From Cellulophaga baltica (GTDB taxonomy: Bacteria > Bacteroidota > Bacteroidia > Flavobacteriales > Flavobacteriaceae), in the NCBI RefSeq assembly GCF_018861125.1, contig NZ_JAHKQN010000015.1, positions 1 to 64,000 of the forward strand: 64,000 nt of DNA, given 5' to 3'. The position numbers were made by a program, and so were the translations under genes. Below are positions 10,058 to 18,554 of the stretch, in pieces. The notes under the pieces were generated by a model. That model made no database searches. It saw only the letters and a list, made by a program, of their open reading frames with translations, and was not told where the DNA came from. Positions within the stretch are counted from its first letter, which is position 1. Each line of letters starts with the position of its first letter.

Positions 10058-10834
10058 ATGAAACTTACTTTTTATAAATTTCAAGGTACTGGTAACGATT
10101 TTGTAATGATTGATAATCGTCAAGGTATATTTAACAAAGATAATACCAAACTGGTAGCTTTTTTATGTGACCGTAAATTTGGCATAGGTGCTGACGGTTT
10201 GATACTATTAGAAGATGAGCCAGGAATGGATTTTAAAATGGTTTATTATAATTCGGATGGTAACCAAAGCACGATGTGTGGTAATGGTGGGCGCTGTTTG
10301 GTTGCTTTTGCGGCACATTTAAACGTCGTAGAAGATAAAGCTACTTTTAATGCTGTTGATGGTTTACATTATGCAACTATTAGTGATGATGTTGTTAGTC
10401 TTCAAATGACAGATGTTGATGAAGTTAAAATTAAACCTAATGCTACTTTTTTAGATACAGGTTCTCCTCATCATGTGCAATTAGTAGCGAATATTGATGA
10501 TTATGCAGTAAAAACTGAAGGTGCTAAACTTAGGTATGGTATTTATGGTGAAAAGGGGAGTAACATAAATTTTGTGGAGCCTACGGCTGATAAAGTTTTT
10601 AAGGTTAGAACCTACGAAAGAGGAGTAGAAGATGAAACTTTGTCATGTGGTACGGGTGTTACAGCAGTTGCTATTGCTATGCATAAAACAGGAAAAACTG
10701 CTGATAATGAAATTAAAATTAGTGCACCTGGTGGTCATCTAAAGGTTAAATTTGATGTGGTTGATGAAAAATATACAAATGTGCACCTAATTGGCCCTGC
10801 TAAATTTGTTTTTAAAGGTGAAATAGATGTTTAG
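10058..10834 (+). CDS. dapF: Diaminopimelate epimerase
   Basis: Converts LL- to meso-diaminopimelate for lysine and peptidoglycan synthesis, without a cofactor. Both catalytic cysteines are present: Cys74 in TMCGNGGRC and Cys197 in LSCGTGVTAVA. FQGTGNDFVMIDN at the N-terminus and the 258-residue length fit the family. The 3' end overlaps the acetyltransferase gene by 8 nt, and mltG follows directly, so the three genes form an operon with a cell-wall theme. The lysine-pathway gene dapA lies elsewhere in this window. Confidence 0.97.
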   Translation: MKLTFYKFQGTGNDFVMIDNRQGIFNKDNTKLVAFLCDRKFGIGADGLILLEDEPGMDFKMVYYNSDGNQSTMCGNGGRCLVAFAAHLNVVEDKATFNAVDGLHYATISDDVVSLQMTDVDEVKIKPNATFLDTGSPHHVQLVANIDDYAVKTEGAKLRYGIYGEKGSNINFVEPTADKVFKVRTYERGVEDETLSCGTGVTAVAIAMHKTGKTADNEIKISAPGGHLKVKFDVVDEKYTNVHLIGPAKFVFKGEIDV

Positions 10835-11351
10835 TCTCAAAGGCGAACATATTTATTTAAGGGCTTTAGAGCTTAGTGATTTAAACTTTCTGTATAAAAT
10901 AGAAAACAACACTGATGTTTGGGAAATTAGTGGAACTACAACCCCTTATTCAAAACAAGTCCTACAGTTGTATTTAGATAATGCGCATAGAGATATTTAT
11001 GACGTAAAGCAATTGCGTTTATGTATATGTGCCATTGATGATACTGTGGTTGGTTTAATTGATTTGTTTGATTTTGATCCTAAAAACCGTAGAGCGGGTA
11101 TAGGCATTATTATAGCATCACAACAAAGTAGAAACCTAGGTTTTGGAGCAGAAGCTTTAGAATTGCTTTGCGGGTACTCAAGAGTAACTTTAGAAATGCA
11201 TCAGCTATATTGTAATATTCTAGAAGATAATAAGGCTAGTATTCATTTGTTTGAAAAGTTAGGTTTTGAGCAAGTGGGAATAAAAAAAGATTGGATTGCT
11301 TCCGATGGAAAATTTAAAAATGAGATTCTTTATCAAAAAATATTTAATTAA
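10827..11351 (+). CDS. GNAT acetyltransferase, RimJ/RimL/SpeG type
   Basis: A 174-residue GCN5-related N-acetyltransferase. The opening FSLKGEHIYLRALELSDLNF and the acetyl-CoA loop region (about 95-118, AGIGIIIASQQSRNLGFGAE), followed by NKASIHLFEKLGFEQVG, place it in the RimJ/RimL/SpeG-like branch. That branch acetylates protein N-termini, polyamines or small amines; the substrate is not evident. It overlaps dapF by 8 nt and mltG by 1 nt, so translation is probably coupled. Confidence 0.9.
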   Translation: MFSLKGEHIYLRALELSDLNFLYKIENNTDVWEISGTTTPYSKQVLQLYLDNAHRDIYDVKQLRLCICAIDDTVVGLIDLFDFDPKNRRAGIGIIIASQQSRNLGFGAEALELLCGYSRVTLEMHQLYCNILEDNKASIHLFEKLGFEQVGIKKDWIASDGKFKNEILYQKIFN

Positions 11352-12391
11352 TGCTTAAAAAGATTGTTTTAGCTGTTGTGGCTATTGGTTTAGTAATATG
11401 CGGCATATTTGCATATAAAGTTTATGATGCTTTTTTTACACCAAATACATCGTTTAATAATGAAGAAGCTTTTGTGTATATACCTTCAGACTCTAATATA
11501 GAAGATGTTAAAGTGCTTTTAGAGCCTTTGTTAGATGATGTTGAAACATTTGAAGCTGCGGCTAAACGAAAAGGTTATGCGTCAAATGTAAGAGGAGGTA
11601 AGTATGTTATTAAAAAAGGAATGAATAATCATGAATTGGTTAATGTTTTAAGACTTAGGGGGCTTGAAGTTAAGTTAGCTTTTAATAATCAAGAGACATT
11701 AGCTGATTTAGCGGGTAGAGTTGCTACTCAAATAGAGGCAGATAGTTTATCATTAATAAGTGCTTTCAATGATTCTGATTTTTTAAAAGAAAACGGATTT
11801 ACCGAACAGACTAAATTGGCGATGTACATACCTAATAGTTATAATTTTTATTGGAATACATCAGCGACAGCATTTAGAAGTAAAATGCTTAAAGAATACC
11901 ATCGTTTCTGGAATGAAGAGCGTTTGGTAAAAGCTAAAAGGCTTAATTTAACACCGGTAGAGGTTGTTACCTTAGCTTCTGTTGTACATAAAGAAACTGC
12001 TAAAGTCGATGAACGACCAAGAGTAGCTGGTGTTTATTTAAATAGATTGAGAAAAAACATTTTATTACAGGCTGACCCTACGGTTATCTACGCGATAAAA
12101 CTACATACAGGTGATTTTAATCAAATAATTAAAAGAGTTTTATATAGAGATTTAGAATTAGATTCTCCTTATAACACCTATAAATATGCTGGTTTGCCTC
12201 CGGGTCCAATTGCTATGCCCGATATTTCTGCTGTAGATGCGGTTTTAAATTCAGAGAAGCATGATTACTATTATTTTGTAGCAAATGTTGAGAATTTTGG
12301 ATACCATAAATTTGCAAAAACACTTTCGCAACACAACCGAAATAAGGAGCAGTACATCCGATGGATTAATAGTCAAAAGATTAAAAGATAG
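11351..12391 (+). CDS. mltG: Endolytic murein transglycosylase MltG
   Basis: Cleaves nascent glycan strands at the inner membrane and helps set glycan chain length. The 346-residue protein has one N-terminal membrane helix (about 4-24), a LysM-like region and the YceG catalytic domain. The catalytic Glu215 lies in LASVVHKETAKVDERP, and ADPTVIYAIK and YAGLPPGPIAMP complete the family signature. It is the last gene of the dapF operon, separated from the lysozyme-like gene by 151 nt that contain a promoter. Confidence 0.95.
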   Translation: MLKKIVLAVVAIGLVICGIFAYKVYDAFFTPNTSFNNEEAFVYIPSDSNIEDVKVLLEPLLDDVETFEAAAKRKGYASNVRGGKYVIKKGMNNHELVNVLRLRGLEVKLAFNNQETLADLAGRVATQIEADSLSLISAFNDSDFLKENGFTEQTKLAMYIPNSYNFYWNTSATAFRSKMLKEYHRFWNEERLVKAKRLNLTPVEVVTLASVVHKETAKVDERPRVAGVYLNRLRKNILLQADPTVIYAIKLHTGDFNQIIKRVLYRDLELDSPYNTYKYAGLPPGPIAMPDISAVDAVLNSEKHDYYYFVANVENFGYHKFAKTLSQHNRNKEQYIRWINSQKIKR

Positions 12392-12455
12392 GCGTTTAAG
12401 CCGATTTTAACGGTATTTTATCTAAAATAAGGCACATTTTAAGATTTTTCTAGCG

Positions 12456-12484
12456 TTTGTATCCTTGAAATGGTGGTATATTTG
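12456..12484 (+). promoter_or_regulatory. Bacteroidota-type promoter
   Basis: TTTG at 12456-12459 and TATATTTG at 12477-12484 are separated by 17 nt, the best full -33/-7 match in the window. The leader to the next ATG is about 55 nt. Confidence 0.7.
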
Positions 12485-12542
12485 CCCCGCGAATTTAAGC
12501 AGGTCGATTTTTTAGACCAGTAAGTCTTAAGAAATTTAATTT

Positions 12543-13181
12543 ATGAGGAAGTGGATAAACGTAAGTTGTCCCCTTATCATGATCTTAATTTTAGCAAGTT
12601 TTGGGTTAAAAACGCCTACAAATAATAGGGTGCCAAGCTCGCTAAAAGTAAAAGAACCTACTTTGGTTTCGTTTCCCAAAAACGAAATCGCTATAACGAA
12701 AATGAAAACTATTTTGTTGCCTCCTTATATAGGAAGTTCATATATAGGATTTAGAGAAGCTGTTGCTTTTAAAGAGTCGCAGGGTAAATACGGAGTAATA
12801 AACTCTTTAGGGTATTTGGGGAAATATCAGTTTGGAGTTGGGACTCTTGAGTTAGTTGGGGTGTATAACCCAGATTATTTTTTATCAAATCCAATGCTCC
12901 AAGAGAGAGTATTTATGGCGAACATAGCTCGTAATAAATGGATTTTAAGAAGAGATATTAAAAGATTCTCTGGTTTAAAAATAAGAAACGCTCAAGTAAC
13001 GGAGTCTGGAATTATAGCGGCAGCTCATTTAGCGGGTCCTGGAAACGTAAAAAAATATTTACGTTCAAATGGTGCTTTTGATGTTGCTGATGATTATGGT
13101 TCAACCATAAATTATTATATTAAGTTGTTTTCTGGTTATGATATATCAATCATTTCTCCAGTTAGAAATGCTAGAATTTAG
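12543..13181 (+). CDS. Lysozyme-like/transglycosylase-type peptidoglycan protein
   Basis: A 212-residue exported protein. A hydrophobic N-terminal segment (about 8-22) is followed by a linker and a lysozyme-fold domain (about 65-200). FREAVAFKESQGKYGV contains the candidate catalytic glutamate (Glu78), followed by LGYLGKYQFGVGTLELVG and later GIIAAAHLAGPGNVKKYL. This order resembles the transglycosylase/lysozyme-like proteins of Flavobacteria, sometimes labelled 'peptidoglycan-binding protein'. Activity on peptidoglycan is inferred, not shown. It has its own promoter and shares a strong bidirectional terminator with the convergent rsmI-like gene. Its location after mltG supports a cell-wall role. 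Confidence 0.8.
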   Translation: MRKWINVSCPLIMILILASFGLKTPTNNRVPSSLKVKEPTLVSFPKNEIAITKMKTILLPPYIGSSYIGFREAVAFKESQGKYGVINSLGYLGKYQFGVGTLELVGVYNPDYFLSNPMLQERVFMANIARNKWILRRDIKRFSGLKIRNAQVTESGIIAAAHLAGPGNVKKYLRSNGAFDVADDYGSTINYYIKLFSGYDISIISPVRNARI

Positions 13182-13204
13182 CGGTTCAACTTAAATAAAA
13201 AGGT

Positions 13205-13238
13205 AAAGCCTTATTGTGTTAGCAATAAGGCTTTTTTT
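13205..13238. terminator. Bidirectional terminator
   Basis: A 12-bp stem (AAAGCCTTATTG with CAATAAGGCTTT), 6-nt loop and a following T-run. It lies between two convergent genes and overlaps the rsmI-like stop codon by a few bases. Confidence 0.9.
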
Positions 13239-13953
13239 ATGCTTGAATTATAAAAATTGCAGGTCTTTTATGTAGTTCCAATTTTTCGGTAGACCAATCT
13301 TTTATAGTTTTAGTTACAATATACTCTGTTGGTAATGTGATATCACACGCAACACAAACCTTTGTATAAGGGTTTAATGTTTTGCAAAGCTCAGCAAACA
13401 ATTTATCGTTTCTATAAGGTGTCTCAATAAATAACTGCGACTGTTCATAATCTTTAGAGAGTTTTTCTAGTCTTTTAATCTTACTTTTTCTTTCGCTAGC
13501 TTCAATAGGTAAATAACCATTGAATGCAAAATTTTGACCATTAAAACCACTAGCCATTAATGCAAGTAGAATAGAAGAAGGGCCAACTAAAGGAATAACT
13601 TTAATGTTTTTTTCGTGCGCGATACGTACAACGTCAGCACCAGGATCGGCAATACCAGGGCAACCAGCTTCTGAGATTACGCCAACATCATGACCATCTA
13701 AACAAGGTTGTAGAAAAGTAGGTATTATTTCTGGCTCAGTAAATTTATTTAAAGCTTCTAAGTTTAAATCAGATTGTGATTTTTTAGAGCTTATTTTTTT
13801 TATAAATCTACGGGCTGTTTTTTCATTTTCAACTATAAAATAGTTGATGTTTTCAATAGCTCCCTTTATAGAAATTGGTAAAACCTCTAATGGTTCATTG
13901 TCACCTAAAGTAGTTGGTATTAAGTATAAACTTCCGGTTTTAGTATTTTCCAT
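13237..13953 (-). CDS. rsmI: RsmI-like SAM-dependent methyltransferase (tetrapyrrole methylase fold)
   Basis: The closest known family is RsmI, the 16S rRNA C1402 2'-O-methyltransferase. The 238-residue protein has the family start GSLYLIPTTLGDN, the loop VGVISEAGCPGIADPGADVV (about 100-119), VGPSSILLALMASGFNGQ and the C-terminal RPAIFIIQA. It is about 40 residues shorter than E. coli RsmI. This short form is common in Bacteroidota and might modify another base, so the symbol is tentative. It follows the phosphatase gene by 17 nt and shares its operon with dnaA. Confidence 0.82.
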   Translation of the reverse strand: MENTKTGSLYLIPTTLGDNEPLEVLPISIKGAIENINYFIVENEKTARRFIKKISSKKSQSDLNLEALNKFTEPEIIPTFLQPCLDGHDVGVISEAGCPGIADPGADVVRIAHEKNIKVIPLVGPSSILLALMASGFNGQNFAFNGYLPIEASERKSKIKRLEKLSKDYEQSQLFIETPYRNDKLFAELCKTLNPYTKVCVACDITLPTEYIVTKTIKDWSTEKLELHKRPAIFIIQA

Positions 13954-13970
13954 ATTAGGAATTTTTGGTT

Positions 13971-14423
13971 TTATTCTCCTAACTTATCGGCAATAGTAGA
14001 GCAAGCATTGTCAATTAATTGATATACATGTTCAAAACCATTGTCATCGTGATAAGGATCAGGAACTTCTTTGGTTTCTAAATCTGTTTCAGATAAAAGT
14101 AATTTTACTTTTTCTTTTTGGTTTTGGTCTCTTGTTAATTTAGTAATGTTATTATAATTATTTAAATCCATTACGTAAATAGTGTCGAATTTATCAAAAT
14201 CCTCAATTTTAAATTGTCTGCATTTTTGTTCTGAAATATCTATATCGTATTTTTTAGCAACAGCTATAGATCTTGGGTCTGGCGAGTTTCCTATATGGTA
14301 ACCTCCAGTTCCTGCAGAATCAATATAAACAGAATTACTATTAACTTTATTTTTGAGAATACCTTCAGCTAATGGTGACCTGCATATATTTCCTAGGCAT
14401 ACCATTAATATGTTAGTTTTCAT
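13971..14423 (-). CDS. Low-molecular-weight protein tyrosine phosphatase
   Basis: Hydrolyses phosphotyrosine or small phosphate esters in the cytoplasm. The P-loop CX5R is complete (Cys9 to Arg15 in VCLGNICRSPLAEG), and the general acid Asp122 sits in EVPDPYHDD. Length 150 residues, as usual. Spacing is 17 nt to the rsmI-like gene and 9 nt from dnaA, so it is co-transcribed with a replication initiator. No polysaccharide tyrosine kinase lies nearby, so a capsule role is not supported here. Confidence 0.93.
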   Translation of the reverse strand: MKTNILMVCLGNICRSPLAEGILKNKVNSNSVYIDSAGTGGYHIGNSPDPRSIAVAKKYDIDISEQKCRQFKIEDFDKFDTIYVMDLNNYNNITKLTRDQNQKEKVKLLLSETDLETKEVPDPYHDDNGFEHVYQLIDNACSTIADKLGE

Positions 14424-14432
14424 AATGTCAAT

Positions 14433-15857
14433 TTAAGAAAATTTCTTCGTAAGGTCATCGATATATTTGCGAAACTGCTTATCAGTTTCAGCAAGATTGT
14501 CTACAGTTTTACAAGCATGCAATACTGTTGCGTGATCTCTTTTTCCTATTTGAGAGCCAATACTTGCTAAAGATGCTTTTGTAAACTTCTTGGCAAAAAA
14601 CATTGCTAGTTGTCTGGCTTGTACAATATGGCGTTTTCTAGTTTTTGACTGTAATGTTGCAACATCCATTTCAAAGTAATCAGAAACTACTTTTTGTATG
14701 TAGTCTATAGATACCTCACGTTTTGTATTCTTAACAAATTTTTCAACAACTTGTTGAGCAAGGTCTAAGGTAACTTCTTTTTTATTGAATGATGATTGAG
14801 CTATTAATGATATAATAGCTCCTTCAAGCTCTCTCACATTCGTTTTAATGTGTTTAGCAACATAATCAATAATATCTTCAGGCATTTCAACACCATCACG
14901 ATATAGCTTATTTTTTAAGATCGATATTCTTGTCTCGTAATCAGGACTTTGTAATTCAGCTGACAATCCCCATTTAAACCTAGATAATAAACGTTGTTCA
15001 ATATCTTGCATGTCAACAGGAGCTTTATCTGATGTTAAGATGACCTGTTTTCCATTTTGGTGTAAATGGTTAAATATGTGAAAGAATACATCTTGTGTAC
15101 CTGATTTACCTGATAAAAATTGAACATCATCAATAATTAATACATCAATTAATTGGTAGAAATGTATAAAATCATTTCTCGTATTCTTTTTTACAGACTC
15201 AATATACTGTTGTGTAAATTTCTCTGCAGAAATATATAAAACAGTTCTTTCTGGGTATTTATCTTTTATTTCAACACCAATAGCATGTGCTAAGTGTGTT
15301 TTTCCTAAACCAACACCACCAAAAACAAGTAACGGGTTAAATGATGTTCCACCTGGCTTATTGGCAACTGCCATACCAGCAGAACGAGCTAATCTATTAG
15401 AATCTCCTTCTAAAAAGTTTTCAAAATTATAGTTAGGGTTTAATTGAGATTCTATTTTTATGTTTCTAATTCCAGGAATTACAAACGGGTTTTTTAATTG
15501 TGGGTTTTTAGATTTTATGGCAACATCTAGTTCTTGAGCAGGAACAGTACTTCTGTTAGCACTAGGAATTTTTTCGGTAAACGGTTCTTTGTTACCGTAT
15601 GTGTTTTCCATTTTTATAATGTAAACTAATTTAGCACTTTCGCCAAGCTCTTTGGTTAATGATACTTTTAAAAGTTTTACATAATGTTCTTCAAGCCACT
15701 CGTAGAAAAATTTACTCGGAACTTGAATACTTAAAGCGTTCTCAGATAGCTTGATAGGCTTAATAGGCTCAAACCACGTTTTGAATGCCTGCGGTTGGAT
15801 GTTATCTTTGATAAAGTCCAAACAGTTTTTCCATACGGAATTAGCAGTAACACTCAT
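14433..15857 (-). CDS. dnaA: Chromosomal replication initiator protein DnaA
   Basis: Binds DnaA boxes and opens the origin in an ATP-dependent way. Domains in the 474-residue protein: DnaB/DiaA-interacting domain I (1-85), linker, AAA+ core with Walker A GGVGLGKTH (about 180-188) and Walker B LIIDDVQF, and the DNA-binding domain IV with the signature IGKRDHATVLHACKTV near residue 445. It is first in an operon with the phosphatase and rsmI-like genes. The 213-nt upstream region has no cluster of TTATCCACA boxes and no dnaN or gyrB neighbour, so I find no sign that oriC lies here. Confidence 0.98.
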   Translation of the reverse strand: MSVTANSVWKNCLDFIKDNIQPQAFKTWFEPIKPIKLSENALSIQVPSKFFYEWLEEHYVKLLKVSLTKELGESAKLVYIIKMENTYGNKEPFTEKIPSANRSTVPAQELDVAIKSKNPQLKNPFVIPGIRNIKIESQLNPNYNFENFLEGDSNRLARSAGMAVANKPGGTSFNPLLVFGGVGLGKTHLAHAIGVEIKDKYPERTVLYISAEKFTQQYIESVKKNTRNDFIHFYQLIDVLIIDDVQFLSGKSGTQDVFFHIFNHLHQNGKQVILTSDKAPVDMQDIEQRLLSRFKWGLSAELQSPDYETRISILKNKLYRDGVEMPEDIIDYVAKHIKTNVRELEGAIISLIAQSSFNKKEVTLDLAQQVVEKFVKNTKREVSIDYIQKVVSDYFEMDVATLQSKTRKRHIVQARQLAMFFAKKFTKASLASIGSQIGKRDHATVLHACKTVDNLAETDKQFRKYIDDLTKKFS

Positions 15858-16070
15858 TATTTGATAAATCTTAATAGGGGTGGTTAGTAATAATTTTTTA
15901 ATCTTGCGTTCTTTTGCTAGAAAAGAATTTCGTTTCTTACGCTTGGCAAATATGTGAACAAAAAAACTAAAAAAAAAATCCGTTGGTATTGAATTTTCAG
16001 TTTTTTTTTACCATATGACTTTTAAAAAAAAGTAAAGCTTTTAAATATATAATTTTTACACATATAAATC

Positions 16071-16472
16071 ATGAATTTTAACAAAATTTCTTTTAGGGTT
16101 CGTTACGGTGAAACAGATCAAATGGGAGTCGTATATCACGGCAACTACGCGCAATACCTAGAGATGGGAAGGATAGAGTGGCTTCGAAACAAAGGAATTT
16201 CTTACAAAAAACTTGAGGAAAATGGTACGATATTACCCGTTATTTCTTTAAGTGTGAAGTTTAAGAAATCTGCTTTGTATGATGACATGATTACAGTGGA
16301 AACAATATTAAAAAAAACACCTACCGTTAAGATTGAGTTTGACTATGTGATATACAATGAAAAAGGAGATGTTTTGGCAACTGCCAATACTGTTTTGGCT
16401 TTTGTTGATGTAAGAAAAAACCGCCCTATAAAATGTCCGCCAGAAGTTTTGGAAGTATTAATTAAAGATTAA
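16071..16472 (+). CDS. YbgC-family acyl-CoA thioesterase (hot-dog fold)
   Basis: A 133-residue thioesterase of the 4-hydroxybenzoyl-CoA/YbgC type. The active-site motif RYGETDQMGVVYHGNYAQYL contains catalytic Asp16 and the HGNY turn. In this family the substrate is a short- or branched-chain acyl-CoA; the preference cannot be read here. It diverges from dnaA and converges with the YigZ-family gene, leaving only 4 nt between their stop codons. The Tol-Pal genes that often neighbour ybgC are absent. Confidence 0.92.
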   Translation: MNFNKISFRVRYGETDQMGVVYHGNYAQYLEMGRIEWLRNKGISYKKLEENGTILPVISLSVKFKKSALYDDMITVETILKKTPTVKIEFDYVIYNEKGDVLATANTVLAFVDVRKNRPIKCPPEVLEVLIKD

Positions 16473-16476
16473 TCTT

Positions 16477-17088
16477 TTAGAGTTTTTTAATTTTTATTGT
16501 GTGAATTTCTGAAAAGATATTGAATATTTTTTCTTTATCATTTTTGCGAACAGAAATTACAATTGTGCAATCTAATTCCATTTTTTGAGAAACAATAGAT
16601 AACTGCTCTTGTTTTATAATGCGCATAATTTTATCCATATCTGCATACTCAAAAAACACTTCAAATTGTACTTGAATAATTTTTTCAATAATGTTTGAGT
16701 TTTCTAAAGCTAATTGTGCGCCTGTTTTATAAGCACTTATTAAGCCACCGACACCAAGTTTTGTACCGCCAAATATTCGGGCTACAGCAACTAATATATT
16801 GGTGACTTCAAATGATTGTATTTGACCATAAATAGGCAATCCGGCAGAATTATTTGGTTCGCCATCATCATTAGCTCTATAGTTTAATTGTTCTGTGCCT
16901 AATTGCCATGCATAGCATACATGTCCGGCAGTGTGGTGCTTTTTTCTTAATTGTTCTATAATTGGTTTTACTTCTTCTTCTGATTGTATGGGAAATGCAT
17001 ATCCGAAAAATTTACTCTTTTTTTCTTTAAAAAGAATTTCTTCAGATGGTTTTGAGAGTGTTTTATAGGTATCTGATGGTTTTTCCAT
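16477..17088 (-). CDS. YigZ/IMPACT family protein
   Basis: A 203-residue protein of the UPF0029/IMPACT family. The N-terminal domain contains KKSKFFGYAFPI, HHTAGHVCYAWQLG, DDGEPNNSAGLPIYGQI and RIFGGTKLGVGGLISAYKTG (about 20-125). A smaller ferredoxin-like C-terminal domain follows (about 135-200). The family has been linked to translation control; the bacterial role is unclear. It is the last gene of the ribD operon and overlaps the transporter gene by one base. Confidence 0.92.
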   Translation of the reverse strand: MEKPSDTYKTLSKPSEEILFKEKKSKFFGYAFPIQSEEEVKPIIEQLRKKHHTAGHVCYAWQLGTEQLNYRANDDGEPNNSAGLPIYGQIQSFEVTNILVAVARIFGGTKLGVGGLISAYKTGAQLALENSNIIEKIIQVQFEVFFEYADMDKIMRIIKQEQLSIVSQKMELDCTIVISVRKNDKEKIFNIFSEIHTIKIKKL

Positions 17089-17951
17089 TAAAACAAAGCT
17101 ACTAATATGATACTAATTACTGCTAATCCGATACCTATCCAGTTTTTTATAATCAACTTTTCTTTGAATAAAAGAATGCCTAATAATGTTGTGAATAAAA
17201 CTACAGCTACATTGTTAATTGTAAAAATTGAAGAGCTATCTAAAAAACTATTTTGTAATGCTTTCAGTAGAAAATATAAAGTAATGTAATTGAAAACGCC
17301 TAGTATGATACCGCCAACTAAATTTTTGTAATTTTTCTTTAAAGGTATTTTGTAAGATCTTATTAGAATGAATAGTAACCCTAAAACACCTGCAGATAAA
17401 AAAACTACACTACAAAAAAGTGGAAATTCATTTTCAGGGACATGGTTTTTTTGTAAATACTTTAAACTTGCATCAATACTCCCAGAACCTAAAAACAATA
17501 ATAGTGGCAATAAAAATGAATTATTTATTGCTGGCGATTTTTTATCTTTTAGTGATGAAAAATATACAGCACTCAAAGCTAATAGTATTCCAATTATTTT
17601 TAATAAACTTAAGTTCTCATTGTAAATACTTACACCTACTATAACCGGGATTACTAATGACATTTTTGAAGCCACAGATGCTACCGATACTCCAATTTTT
17701 TGAGATGTTAGTGCGGTAACGTAAAAAACAGTAATAAACAAAAAACCTAAACAAACAGTAGGCGTAAACCACAGTTTATTTGGTAAATCGGTTAAAATTA
17801 TAGTTTCTTTATAGAAAAATAATGAAAAAATACTTGCTACAAAATAGTTGGTAATTATAGCATATAGCGTTTGTATTTTGTAGTTGTTGAATAGTTTAAA
17901 TATTACAAAAAGAGAACTAGAAAATAAGATGCATAATATTAAATAAAGCAT
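17088..17951 (-). CDS. EamA/DMT-family transporter
   Basis: A 287-residue inner-membrane protein with about ten hydrophobic helices in two repeated five-helix halves, as in drug/metabolite transporters of the EamA type. The substrate is unknown. It sits between the HAD hydrolase and YigZ genes with no spacer, so all are probably translated from one message starting at ribD. A link to riboflavin transport because of ribD is only a guess. Confidence 0.88.
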   Translation of the reverse strand: MLYLILCILFSSSLFVIFKLFNNYKIQTLYAIITNYFVASIFSLFFYKETIILTDLPNKLWFTPTVCLGFLFITVFYVTALTSQKIGVSVASVASKMSLVIPVIVGVSIYNENLSLLKIIGILLALSAVYFSSLKDKKSPAINNSFLLPLLLFLGSGSIDASLKYLQKNHVPENEFPLFCSVVFLSAGVLGLLFILIRSYKIPLKKNYKNLVGGIILGVFNYITLYFLLKALQNSFLDSSSIFTINNVAVVLFTTLLGILLFKEKLIIKNWIGIGLAVISIILVALF

Positions 17952-18554
17952 TTATAATTTAGATTTCATCTGAGTAATATCTTCTTCGCCAACCAATAAA
18001 TTCCAGCTTTTTATGCCTAATTCGGTTGAAGAATCTGTGTTTTCTTTAGTGTCGTCAACAAAAAAGGTTTCTTCAGGTTTTAGATTGTTTTCAGCTAAAA
18101 CAAATTCATAAATATTAGTATTAGGCTTTCTTAGGTTGATTTCATGTGATAAATAAAACTTTTCAAAACAAGCTTTAAATCTTTCAAACCTATCAGAGCC
18201 AATAGAAGTGGTAGCAAAATCAATGTGAATTTCGTTGGTGTTACTTAACAAGAAAAGACGGTATTCTTTTTCTTTGGCTAATTGCTCTATAAATTCAAGT
18301 CTTTCTTCAGGAAGATCTAAAAGTATACTATTCCAGGCTTCTTTAATTTCTTCAGGACTCGCATCAGGAAAAATTTGATTCAATTTTACGATAAAATCAT
18401 TTGATGTCATCAAACCCATTTCATAAGTTTTAAAAATTTCATCTAATTCTGGTGTAATTTTAGTGTAACCAACTTTAGCAAGTGCAGTAAATACAGCAGG
18501 TTTATCTAAATTGATGAAAATATCTCCAAAATCAAAAATAATATTCTTAATCAT
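17952..18554 (-). CDS. HAD-family phosphatase (YihX-like)
   Basis: A 200-residue cytoplasmic hydrolase. Motif I is IIFDFGDIFINLD near the N-terminus, motif II LLSNTNEIH (about 103-111), motif III lysine in NLRKPNTNIYEF and motif IV FFVDDTKEN. This pattern is close to YihX-like sugar-phosphate phosphatases. It overlaps the 3' end of ribD by 8 nt. The dephosphorylation step of riboflavin synthesis needs a HAD enzyme, and the position after ribD makes this one a candidate; that is inference. Confidence 0.9.
   Translation of the reverse strand: MIKNIIFDFGDIFINLDKPAVFTALAKVGYTKITPELDEIFKTYEMGLMTSNDFIVKLNQIFPDASPEEIKEAWNSILLDLPEERLEFIEQLAKEKEYRLFLLSNTNEIHIDFATTSIGSDRFERFKACFEKFYLSHEINLRKPNTNIYEFVLAENNLKPEETFFVDDTKENTDSSTELGIKSWNLLVGEEDITQMKSKL

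Noticed and set aside
15858-16070. Replication origin next to dnaA
   Set aside because: Only one weak DnaA-box-like sequence (TTTTACACA) is present, no box cluster and no dnaN/gyrB neighbours; dnaA is often away from oriC in this phylum.
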